This document shows positions 54,319 to 64,000 of a stretch of DNA of 64,000 bases, one piece after another (the stretch's first letter is position 1; every line of letters starts with the position of its first letter). Under the pieces are notes generated by a model. The model ran no database searches, had not been told where the DNA came from, and worked only from the letters and a program-made list of their open reading frames with translations. Source of the stretch: Cubamyces lactineus (Eukaryota > Basidiomycota > Agaricomycetes > Polyporales > Polyporaceae); contig JACDTU010000014.1 of NCBI GenBank assembly GCA_022376465.1, positions 868,001 to 932,000 on the forward strand, in the 5' to 3' direction. Made by a program: the position numbers and the translations under genes.

Positions 54319-55390
54319 ATTAAAGAGCGTGTAGAGTAAGGAGTGGGGATATGGTTGCGGTAGCACTGTTCAAGAGCGATGAAGGAAGAGAGAACCATGT
54401 CGAAGCAGTTCGTCGTGTATATTGTCTGCGAGGCTGACAGGCCCAGGTGTCGAAGGCTGACAGCTTGTTCAGCCTCAGCTGCTGAGGTCGGGTTGAGTCG
54501 CCACTAAGCGTTCCAGGATGGGTTGAATTACTCTCCCTCAGCGCTGTACCATCGACATGTCACGACGAACCTTTGATGAATTTCATAGGAAGTATGACTA
54601 GGACGTTACTGTTATGCGCGGTGAATGAAAGCAAGTATCTTGCCCTGGTCTGGGAGGATCTCGCCCACCGCATCTGAGATTGCCGTGGCGACAAGCTGCT
54701 TGGGAGCCTCTGTATGCAGTAGATGAGCCAGAGGAGGGCCCCTACGAGCGAGTGTTCCCAAGGACTCGAGATGCGAGAACGACGCAGATTATTCTGTTCT
54801 TGCAACGGTCCAATCCGGTGTTAGGATTCACCCCACGTGGCAAACCAACATCTGAGCGCCTAAGCGACCGAATTCGCAACGTAGACGCCCCGCCTCCTTG
54901 CACTCGCGCTGCCATCTCACAGGCTCCCTCACTTCTCTGGTCGGCTTAGAACGTTTAAACAGTGTCCAAACTCCAATCTCTGTGAAGTTTGGCTCTAATC
55001 AATGGACTAGACCTTCCACATGACCAAAAGCCATGTTGCACTGGGTCGTGCAGGCCGCAAAATCAGCGAGCGCTGCTGAGTGGTGCTCAGCATTATGACG
55101 AGCGGAGTCCTGCTCCTTGGAGAACATCGCGAACCACGCACCGTGAGTACGTCCGTGTATTTTTGATCCATTCTTTTGGGCACACGCACAGTCATCACTA
55201 GCCACAAATTTGGCAGAGTCATTACCTCAGGCCATTCCGATTCGCGCACCCGGAGTTCCTGTGACCAGAACGGCTGCTATGCGTGCGCTGTCTTCGGGTA
55301 GAAACTTCCACCACATGAATTCAATCCTTGGATGAGTGTGCTATATAACCAGTCTTTGTGTGTTGCTGAGAGCGTACATTTCCGACCGCA
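54319..55390. other. divergent intergenic region
   Basis: About 1.07 kb between two divergent genes. Only short, motif-free frames occur. It should hold both promoters. Confidence 0.45.
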
Positions 55391-56660
55391 ATGCCTACGG
55401 CTCCCGTCGACGACAAAGGCTCTGTTTTGTACTACGAGGACAGCGGGGCTCCCGCGGGGTCTGCAGACTATGTCACTCTCGTGCTCGTTCACGGAACTTG
55501 CGTTCACAGCGGTCAGTACAACTCAGCAGTCATGTCCGGCTGGATGCGGTCGTGCTGATTTCACCTATCATAGCTGTCTATCGGCCGATGATACCCTTCG
55601 CGGCCGAGCATAATCTGCGTCTCGTTCTAGTCAACGTACGCGGTTATCCAGGGTCGACACCATACTGTAAGGACGACCTGGACGAATTACGCAGCCCTGA
55701 TCGCGCTGTGCAAGCACTCGCAGTCGCCAAGCGTGGCATGGACATCGCCGCTTTCATTCGTTGGTTCATCGATACGGAGGGTATCCCTCCTATTCGCGAG
55801 CGACCGGATGGCAACGCGCGTGTCGGGGGTCTTTCTCTCTTGTCCTGGTCGGGTGGGAACCTGCCTACCATTTCCATGCTGGCGTACGCACATCAACTTC
55901 CGGAACGGACGCGCACGTTACTCGAGGCGTACCTACGGAGTTTCATCATGTTCGGTGCGCGTTGTACGGCTTCTTGTACAGCATAGTATTGACCATTCCA
56001 ACAGATCCTAGCTCCTCCATCATTGGAAAAAAGCTCCCCTCTGGTCTCTCCAACCTCCGTGTCGATCCTTCCGCGCCGATAAACGCACAGATGGCACAAT
56101 TCTCTGTTGCAGTCGGGTCGTACTACCCACCCTACTCTATCCCCGACCGCATAGACCCACTACCAACCTACGAACCCCCTAGGCAACCCCTGCACCAGAT
56201 GTCGATGGATGTGGATTCTAAGTACTTGCCGACCACATCGAAGATGACACCGGAAGAACTCGACAGTATCACGTACCCCTCTATCTTAGGGGAATTCCAG
56301 CATACGTTATGGGCCGTTGGCGTCGACATACTGCACGAAAACCTTGTGCACGCCTTCTACGATTGCCGGTTTGACGACGGGACTGGCGTGATGAAGAAGG
56401 TCTGGCCGAAGCTTCGCGTACACCTCATTTGGTGCGATATGACGTTGGGGGAGTGTGCGTGGGCGGCAACGGTAGTATATCACGGCTTGCAGAACGCGGA
56501 TCCTGCCAAGCGGAGGGCTATACAGTTCCACAAGCTCGAGGGAGCGAACCACTTCGTGAGTTTATGGAGTGCTATATAGAGGCACTTTGTGCTAACCATC
56601 CTTTAGATTCACTGGGAAGAGCCGGAGAGATTTGTGCGACTCTTGGCGGGCATGGTGTAG
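55391..56660 (+). CDS. alpha/beta hydrolase, 368 aa
   Basis: Exons 55391-55511, 55574-55954, 56005-56555 and 56607-56660 join in frame. The N-terminus has VTLVLVHGTCVHSAVYRP (oxyanion HG motif), then NVRGYPGST. LSWSGGN fits the nucleophile elbow G/S-x-S-x-G, with Ser in SWSGG. The catalytic His is in EGANHFIHWEEPERF, formed across the last intron. An acid residue in the IWCDMTLGE region completes a plausible triad. No signal peptide, so probably cytosolic. The family includes esterases, epoxide hydrolases and many uncharacterised fungal enzymes; the substrate cannot be told. Confidence 0.85.
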
Positions 56661-58202
56661 CGAAGTCGCGAATGTGTCGTCACCAATGTGAAGAGATAAT
56701 ATACTACATCTGTTGTGCGAGACGCCTTCTCTTCGAGATATCACACAGGTCTTTGGGAACGGTCTTGTCGCATCCGTCACTCTCAGCTTGTCCTTACGCC
56801 TATTGCTGACATTGTCACCGCGCAGAGCCGAATAGTTTCTCCGCCATTGCTGCCACGACTGCTCCAGACCGTGTTGTTCAAGCATTCTGACGTGACTTGT
56901 ATCTCACACTGGGTGCTCCTCGGTGAGTGCATTTCCAGACGTGCGATTAATTGGATGTGTGTCCCACATGCAGTTGGAATGCGCAAGAATGCCCTGACCC
57001 GAGTTTGAGGGCGGACAGCCGCGTGAGCTGTTCGACCACGTTGCGATACCGCCGGCGAAGACTGCCGTTTGCGGATGGGGTGGTGGGCTTATTGTGGGTA
57101 ACCCGTCGGTCGGTGCCTTTCATTGTCGCGGGCTTTGAACGGCCAGCAAAGTACGAAGCACGCACACTAGCGACGTCACAAGTCCGAACACCGAAGCTTC
57201 AGTGAGTTCAAGGGAACGACCCACCTTGTGAGCGCTCTATAAGAGTATTGCTCATGATGTCATGCGAGTCTCGATGGGCTGACACTTGCATTTCTAGGTC
57301 TCCTAGCGGACTAGCCGGGTTCATAGCCTCCGATACGACAGATGGCCAGCTCAGCTGAGGTGGCTTGACACAGCATATCTTGCGACTTGTCACTGCATGC
57401 ACAAGGAATGCAACTAGCCGTCTCCACATCGGTCCGGCCGAGGTTCTAGCAGACAGACAGGAGTCGTGCAGCTACTGGCAGGGTAGTGCGCACTCAGATG
57501 GTGAGCCTACGGGACAGAGCGTTTGGGTTCGGAGCGCCCATGTAAAGCCATCCTGTGCAAGACCTACTCCGCTGAGAGCTTTGGGCCTTATCGGTCTCCC
57601 GCAGGACGAGAATGCCGTACACCGCCTAGGCGAGTGGCGTCTGGGCCGGGGCCCTAACCCTAGGATGGGACGAGATTGGTATGTTTTGTCCAAGGGTGGG
57701 CGTGGAAAGAGACCGAGTAAGAAAGCGCGAGCCGCAGGAGTTGATTCGGATGGGATCGATACCCGCCGCTACGAGTGCGCGCCGAGGGCGCCCGCAGAGG
57801 ACGAGCGGGGGAGGGCAGCTGAGCCCAGGAGGACGCATTGAGCCGACTTCGATCTTATTGTAGTTCCCACTGGGCCGCTTCTCCATTCTACGGTTCCTGT
57901 GCCGGTCGCCCTGTCGGATGGTAGCCGTCTCTTACCTTTGTCTCCGGCGGGAAGTGCGCTGCAAATGGCCCGCTCCTTTTTCTCCATTTCGTCCTCGATC
58001 CCTCCTCAGTACTCAGCCTTTCCCAGCCCCGGCATCAGCCTCACACTGCCACCCGTACGTCTTCGTCTCCCTGTCTCCCTCCGCCCCCGGTCCTGCGCGG
58101 CCCACATAAATACATCATGCTCCGCCCTCTCGCGGGCGCGCGGCGCGATCAACTTTTCCCCTCCATCGCGCGAGTGCGAACGCGCAGCGAGGGTTCCAGA
58201 GC
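56661..58202. other. intergenic, with a possible decayed hydrolase fragment
   Basis: About 1.5 kb. A fragment near 57060-57260 resembles the end of the upstream hydrolase gene (see separate entry). The region 57.9-58.2 kb is C/T-rich and has a CATAAATA box near 58103, about 100 bp before the F-box start. No other gene recognised. Confidence 0.45.
57060..57260 (+). pseudogene. possible decayed copy of the alpha/beta hydrolase 3' part
   Basis: AGGGAACGACCCACCTTGTG at 57210-57229 lines up with AGGGAGCGAACCACTTCGTG at 56540-56559, where the intact gene encodes the catalytic His and the next donor site. GCTCTATAAGAG (57233 on) then matches GCTATATAGAG after a small gap. Upstream, residues like GLLWVT recall the HLIWCD stretch. 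No final exon is found, so it looks broken. Confidence 0.3.
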
Positions 58203-59963
58203 ATGCCCTTTCCCTTCAAGCGGTCGCGCCAGCACGAGCCCGCTGCCTTCCCGCGCTCGATCCTCGACGCGGTGAAGGCGTTCTATGCCACAGAGTGAGT
58301 CCCGACAGCCCGCTGTCTAGCGCGCCGCTCTAATTCAGTCGAGCGATTGACCCCTCCCTCTCATCATGCAGGAGAAGAGAACCTCAATACAGTGAGTACA
58401 CGGTGTTTCCCAATCCTTCCTCACGCCGGCGCGCACGGCGTGTCTCCCGATCGGGCTCATGATACCTTCCCTGACGTCGTAGAGCCCAAACATCGTCGCG
58501 ACCGCACCGACGACGACCGCAAGCCTGCGGCGCATTCCACCCGCCATCGCCATGTCAATGCCACGCAAGCCCACCCCCGCGCGCCTGTCGCACGCCGCGC
58601 GCATCGAATCACGCAGCTCCCGACCGAGGTCCTCGCACATATATTCGTGCTCGGCGCAGAGGAGGACACCATGTTTCCCGTCATCGTCTCCCACGTCTGC
58701 AGAGCCTGGCGCTACATCGCGCTCCACACGCCCGCACTCTGGCGGCGGGTCGCCTTCCGGGAGGGTGGGCTCGCGATGTGGGGCCAGCGCATACACCGCG
58801 CGAAGGCCTGCCCGCTTGACATCCAGCTCACGCCGTACGTGGCGATGTCCCACCTCGCGTACTACAACTACGTCCAGCTGTGCATGCACGTCGTCCTGCC
58901 CTACATCCACCGGTGGCGCTCGCTCGAGGTCCGCTTCGTGGGCTATGCGCCGTTTCTATGGAACGCTGCGTTGTCCGGGTGCTGTGGGCACTCGTCTACG
59001 ATCGAAGCTCCTGCGCTCCGGGAGCTGACGCTCGTGTACCCGGAGAACGACGACACGAAGGAGTACCTGCTCTTCAATGGGTACGCACCCCGTCTGCGTC
59101 GCGCGACGATACAAGGCATCCGCTTAGCGTGGGCACCGTCGCTCTTCCAGAACCTGACGTATCTCGACTACACCCATCATGGATTTACGCGCGGCGCCCA
59201 GGCGGCGTCGGAGGTGCTGTACATGCTGCAGGTATCCGCCGCGCTGGAGGAGCTCCGTCTCTCGTTCCCCTGGCGGGGCGACGCGGCGTCCCGCTACGCG
59301 CTCTCCGCGTCCTTCTCTCGAGCCGTCCACTTACCGCGACTCCGGAAGCTCGCCCTGCACGTCGACGGTCCCGACATTCCCCCTGCACTCACGTATACGC
59401 TACCCCACCTCTCCCTCCCCGTCCTGCGGACGCTGTACCTCATCGCACCTCCCGCGCCGCGAAATACCCAGTCGCTCGACTCAGTGTTCCCACATCTGCG
59501 CATGGTGCTGAAAGCCCTCCCTCGCCTTCCTGCGCTGAGCCACCTCCACATGGCCTACGGATGGCTGGACGAACGGTTCCTCGCGTCGCTGCTAGCTCTA
59601 CTGCCATACCCTGGCGCTCCGCACCTCACCCTCACGCTCGAGGGCCCGCACATAACATATCCGTTTCTGTGCAATGCTCTCCGCGGCGCGGGGCGTCGAA
59701 TACGTGCACTCGCCCTCATCCGGAGCGACAAGCTGACGGCGGAGGGACTCGTTGACGTGCTCAATCGGCTGAGCGGCGTGCGACTGCAGAGTGCGACGAA
59801 CCTGCATCCCGCGATAACGGCGCTCTACATCCGCGACTGCGCCGGCCTGGACTGGCACTCGCTGCAGTGGCTGACGATGGTCGGAGTCATGCTCAAGGTG
59901 TGGGAGAACGGCCGGGAAGTGGACCTGAGGTACGCCAAGGCGAAGAAGACGCGCTTCCCTTGA
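58203..59963 (+). CDS. F-box protein, 530 aa
   Basis: Exons 58203-58294, 58372-58391 (20 nt) and 58483-59963 join in frame. The first exon encodes MPFPFKRSRQHEPA. The F-box follows an Arg/His-rich linker: ITQLPTEVLAHIFVLG, then IVSHVCRAWRYIALHTPALW. The rest is leucine-rich with LRR-like periodicity (LRELTLVYPEN, LRKLALHVDG, ALSHLHMAYG), as in many Agaricomycete F-box proteins. It should bind Skp1 through the F-box and an unknown substrate through the rest. A later in-frame ATG inside exon 3 before the F-box could also serve as start. Codon use is strongly GC-biased. Confidence 0.82.
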
Positions 59964-60401
59964 GTTTGGTCGCTTCGATGTTGGCTTGGATGACTGACGA
60001 TTCTCCCTTTCTTTCTTTCTGTCCCGTTGTTTCTCGACCTTGCTCTCCCTCGTTCTCGCGCGCACGCAGCACGCTTACGCACCGCTAGGCTTGCGACAGG
60101 CAGCCTGCACGACATTGACATGACTGCTGCTTCATAACGACCGCCACGACACCGGACCGCTGTGCATCATCACTCCTCTTACACGCATGCATCCCTAGCT
60201 ACGTTACTAGTACACATTCGCCTTCTGTCCATATACCAATGACGACGACGAAGACGCGCACACTGGCTCCCATAGCTACAGCTCCGCTCGAACGGCGTAA
60301 TTTATCGTATGGCCTCCCTTACTTATTCTTCGGCCTCCCATACCAGTGCCGAACACCTCATGTATCCAGTACGCTAACACTAACGCATGCTTCTGCTTTG
60401 T
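59964..60401. other. convergent 3' region
   Basis: 438 bp between facing stop codons of the F-box and dehydrogenase genes. No gene seen. Confidence 0.5.
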
Positions 60402-61575
60402 TCAGGCTGTGGAGGGGTTGACAGCGAGGAAGCCACCGTCGACCGCGATCTCCTGTCCGTTGGTGAAGCATCCGGCAGGCGATGCGAGGTAGATGACCGT
60501 TCCTGCAATTTCCTCCGCCCTGCGCAGGCAGTGTTAATCAGCATGGCTGCGGGTGCAAATGAACGCATCGTGAACTCAGTACGCACTTTCCAGACCGCCT
60601 GGTGGGCACAGGCACGATGCCCTTGCCCACCTTATCCACGAGGTCGTCTGTGATCTTCCCGTAGGTCATCTCCGACTCCCAAACACCTGGGGCGATGGCG
60701 CACACGCGCACGGGGACCTTCTTCAACGCGAATTCGGTGGCCATCATCTTCGTCAAATGAGACGCTGCAGCTTTCGCGCTGTTGTACGCGAACTGTGAGG
60801 CGTCAAATGAAGGTGTGGCCGTGTCATGAGTTGCTGTACATGAACGTGCCGTATACAGCGACTTACGTGGTTCTGGGAGAGCTTCATGATGCCGCTGACG
60901 CTCGTGATGTTAATGACACAGGATGTGTGCTCGGGGTTATCGCTGGTGCCCTTATCGAGGAGGCCGAGGAATGCCATTGTCACAAAGAATACGGAGAACG
61001 TGTTGATGCTGTACAGACTCGCCCAGCCGTCAAACGATTCGCCCTCGAAGAGAGCGCGGCCGAGCGTCTCTGGGTCTTTCCGTTGCGGCGAGTTGGGGTC
61101 TTCGAGCCATGACGAGACCGGTCCAGTCTGGCCGGCACTGTGCCAAGCATATGTCGTAAGTCGTCATTGTTCAAGAATAGAGAGGAGGCAACGTACTTGT
61201 TGACGAGTATGTGGAGCTTTCCCTCCGCGTCTTTAATAGAGTCCCGCGCAGCAGCGATGCTGGCACGATTGGTCACGTCCATGACAAGCCTTCAATAGTT
61301 ACTAGGGTTCAGCAGAGTTCACGCTCATGATTGGTAGCCGATGCCTATGAGAACGACACTCACGGGATGATTGCTCCATTGCCCTTGTGCTGTTCCGCGA
61401 ATGAGGCCGAGGACTTCTCCAGAGTCTCTTTGCGACGGCCGGTGATGTAGACTTTTGCGCCGTTCTCAGCAAGGCCTTGCGCGATCTGCCATCCAATGCC
61501 AGTGCCGCCCCCAGTAACGAGGGCGATACGACCTGTGAGGTCAAAGATCTTGTTAAGGCGCATGTTGTCGGTCAT
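60402..61575 (-). CDS. short-chain dehydrogenase/reductase (SDR)
   Basis: The ATG at 61575 begins MTDNMRLNKIFDL, leading to the Rossmann motif ALVTGGGTGIGWQIA. ITGRR after beta-2 suggests NADP(H) preference because of the two Arg. Next are MDVTNRAS and LHILVNN (an NNAG-like site split by an intron), INITSVSG with the catalytic Ser, and the active-site pair YNSAK (Tyr, Lys). The end EIAVDGGFLAV is typical of classical SDRs. Four or five short introns; about 296 aa. It is probably cytosolic. Substrate is unknown; similar proteins reduce 3-oxo or sugar-type carbonyls. It is divergent from the flavin dehydrogenase across 845 bp. Confidence 0.9.
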
Positions 61576-62420
61576 GTTTGTTCTTGGTCAATCTGGAGCA
61601 GCCTGGTGTGCCAGATGGTGCTTGACTGGATTGCGGATGAGTGGGCGATATGCGTCACGGTACGATTGCTCATCCCAGCGCATCCCCTTCACGAAAGGTA
61701 TACCCCGCATTCGGCAGCCCGGACCGTAGAGTATGACAGAGGGTTCATGAAAGCCACCATCGTGACCTTTTTTGCCCTGGGTTGGGATATTGATTACAGG
61801 ATATATGGTCCCGCCGATACCTGCGCCAACGGCCTCACTTGCGATTTACGAGGAGCAAGAGCGGGTCCAGACATGCGATGGCGGTTGTGGTTCAAGAATT
61901 CCGGGAGGCCGCCCACGTGCTATCAGCTCCAACTCCAAACGCAGGCGCTTATGTTAGTAAGTTGGAAACTTCGAATGGCACTACATAGTCACTTGAGCAG
62001 CCGCACCGTTGACGGGCTCACCTACGACCACACGCCGGGCTTGCGAGCAGACACCTCCCCGCGACACTGCAAGTGTTGAGGAGTGTGGGCAAGTTCTACC
62101 CATCAAAGTGGTAACTTCGCCCAGGTGACGTTCGCCGACGTCCGCCTCTGAGAGAATCGATCGCACGGTGGCCTCCCGCCGGGCGCAGCATCCTCCCCGC
62201 CGGACCGTATTCACGACCTGAACTATGCTATGATTAGTATGTAAGGACCAGACACCAACGTATATCTGCACCCATACTCGAGCGCCATAATCCATTCCAC
62301 CGAAACGACCGACCCCCGACGCCCCGCCGTCCGTGGAGTCACCTCGGGCTTGACTCACTTATTCACACAATTGATATACTATCCTCAATCCACGCACGCC
62401 GATCAATAACTATCACCGAT
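61576..62420. other. divergent intergenic region between SDR and flavin dehydrogenase
   Basis: 845 bp between two start codons pointing away from each other, so a shared promoter region. Only short frames without motifs. Confidence 0.5.
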
Positions 62421-64000
62421 ATGTCCACCGCCTCACAAGAACTCGCGTTCGACTGCGTCGTCGTGGGATCTGGACACGCTGGGAGCTGCGCCGCGCTATC
62501 CGCGCGCGACGCGGGCTGCAAGCGCGTCCTGATCGTCGACAAGTGCCCTCCCGAGTGGGTCGGCGGGAACGGGTTCTTCACCGCAGGCGCACACCGCACC
62601 GTCCACGGCGGAGTGCAAGACCTGCTCCCCATCGTCCGGAACGTCACGCCGGAGGCCGCCAAGACCATCGACATGGACCCGTACACGGCGGAAGACTTCA
62701 CGGGCGACATCATGCGTCTGGGCCAGGGCCAGTCCGACCCCGCAGTGGTCAAGGCAGTCGTGGACGGATCGCGGGACGCCGTCCAGTGGCTCGCGGAGCG
62801 TGTCAGGGTCCCGTTCATCTTCGCCTTCCACCGCCAGGCGTACCTCGTCAACGGCCGCCAGGTCTTCTGGGGCGGCCTGGTGCTGAGCGTGGAAGACGGC
62901 GGGAAGGGCCTCATCGCGGCCCACCAAGCCGCGCTCGGCGCGGCCGGAATCGAAACCTGGTTCAACACGGCGGCGACGGAGCTGCTGGTCGACGGAGATG
63001 CGGTCGTGGGTCTCGTCGTGGACAAGGAAGGCACGCCTGTCCGACTGCGCGCGCCCGCAGTCATCCTGGCGTGTGGCGGTTTTGAAGCAAACAAGGACCT
63101 CCGAGGCAAATACCTTGGCACAGACTGGGAACGCGCGAAGGCGAGATATGACGCGCCGTCCTGCTGATACCTGCCGCTTATCACTTGCGTGTCTAGGTTC
63201 GAGGGACTCCGTACAATACCGGAGATGGCCTCACGCTCGCACAACGTATCGGCGCGCGACTCACGGGCGACTTCACGGGATGCCACTCGACATGCTGGGA
63301 TGCAAACGCGCCTTCGGATCGCGGCGACCGCGAGCTGAGCAACCAGTTCACCAAGTCCGGGTACCCACTCGGACTGATGCTCAACGCCAAGGGCGAGAGG
63401 TTCGTCGACGAGGGCGAAGACTTCCGCAACTACACGTACGCCAAATTCGGGCGCGCGATCCTCGCGCAACCTGGGGGCGTCGCATTCCAGGTGTGGGACA
63501 GCCAAGTCGCACCTCTGCTGAGGAAGGAGGAATATGCGGACGACGTCGTCGAGCGGATCTGGGGGGACAGCCTCGAGGAGCTCGCGGACAAGCTGGTGGG
63601 CAAAGGGTTGGAGGAGAAGGCGGCGTTCGTGCAGACGATCGCACGATACAACGAGGCCGCTCGTGCGTTCCGGGAGGAGCACCCCGAGAAGGCATGGGAC
63701 CCCGCGGTGAAAGACGGGCTGTCCACGCAGGCCAGCGCGGTGAAGCTCGAGTTGCCCAAGTCCAACTGGGCGCTGCCTGTTGAGAAGCCGCCGTTCTTGG
63801 CGGTCAAGGTGACCTGTGGAATCACGTTCACGTTTGGTGGCCTCGCTATCGATCCGGACACCGCTGGGGTCATCTCGGACGCGACAGGTAAACCTATTCC
63901 GGGTCTTTTCTGCACTGGCGAGCTCGTCGGCGGTTTGTTCTACAAGAACTACCCTGGAGGCAGTGGTCTAACTGGAGGGGCCGTGTTTGGGCGAAAGGCC
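62421..64000 (+). CDS. FAD-dependent dehydrogenase, tricarballylate dehydrogenase/fumarate reductase type, 3' truncated
   Basis: Exon 1 is 62421-63140 and exon 2 runs from 63197 off the window end, 508 codons visible. The N-terminal dinucleotide motif is VVVGSGHAGSCAA, followed by VLIVDKCP and a GGNGFFTAGA flavin loop. VILACGGFEANKDL is the second flavin-contact motif. VRGTPYNTGDG and FTGCHSTCWDANAP resemble tricarballylate dehydrogenase (TcuA-like) proteins. The last visible residues (GELVGGLFYKNYPGGS then GLTGGAVFGRKA) are the C-terminal FAD-binding signature, so little is missing. The intron has a GC donor (AAG|GCGAG) and normal AG acceptor, 56 nt. Substrate is unproven; it could equally be a related succinate/fumarate or 3-ketosteroid-type dehydrogenase. 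Confidence 0.88.

Noticed and set aside
62363..63682. 439-codon open frame on the minus strand
   Set aside because: It lies entirely opposite the flavin dehydrogenase exons, starts at a non-ATG codon region and has no motif; GC-rich coding sequence often leaves the antisense frame open.
1..64000. CRISPR arrays, operons, ribosome binding sites, tRNA and rRNA genes
   Set aside because: Spliced eukaryotic genes rule out the bacterial features; no cloverleaf with matching A and B boxes or rRNA-like sequence was seen in the intergenic stretches.

Overview
The window reads as a nuclear chromosome segment of a filamentous basidiomycete, most likely an Agaricomycete. Protein-coding genes lie on both strands, are GC-rich and are split by many short GT-AG introns (mostly 50-65 nt). 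The gene content is typical of mushroom-forming fungi: F-box and MATH/BTB proteins, a Zn2Cys6 regulator, isocitrate lyase, and several proteins I cannot place in any family. There are no operons, tRNAs, rRNAs or CRISPR arrays. Exon boundaries were inferred by eye from splice signals, reading-frame continuity and family conservation. They are firm where conserved protein sequence crosses them and less so in the hypothetical genes.

Layout. 1-10.7 kb: the 5' tip of the actin-capping alpha subunit gene (-), a Cys/His-motif protein (+), an F-box protein with a coiled coil and acidic tail (-), ALG7 (+), isocitrate lyase (+) and an unknown protein (-). 10.7-13.6 kb: a gene-poor stretch with a decayed DDE-transposase-like fragment. 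13.6-31.5 kb: a dense housekeeping block with an unknown protein (+), SMC6 (-), a single-pass membrane protein (-), PRP24/SART3 (+), dihydrofolate synthase (+) and the SUMO E1 subunit AOS1 (-). 32.6-39.7 kb: a Zn2Cys6 transcription factor (-) and a PPR-like mitochondrial protein (-). 39.7-43 kb: a gene-poor, AT-richer stretch with small inverted and direct repeats. 43-47.7 kb: a GRASP homologue (+) and a MATH-BTB protein (-). 47.7-50.2 kb: no confident gene. 50.2-64 kb: a large unknown acidic protein rich in sumoylation-type motifs (-), an alpha/beta hydrolase (+) with a possible decayed copy behind it, a second F-box protein (+), a short-chain dehydrogenase (-) and a flavin dehydrogenase cut by the window end (+).

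The genes do not form one pathway. They cover N-glycosylation (ALG7), the glyoxylate cycle (ICL1), genome maintenance (SMC6), U6 snRNP assembly (PRP24), folate synthesis, SUMO activation, secretion and Golgi organisation (GRASP), and ubiquitin-ligase adaptors (F-box, MATH-BTB). I found no convincing new multi-gene system. The most unusual items are single-gene features: a roughly 1,260-residue unknown protein with seven psi-K-x-E motifs and a duplicated aromatic C-terminal motif; a His-rich tail on GRASP; a long disordered insert inside a BTB fold; an in-frame 51-nt intron inside a membrane helix; and 10-20-nt microexons, one of them inside the SMC6 P-loop.
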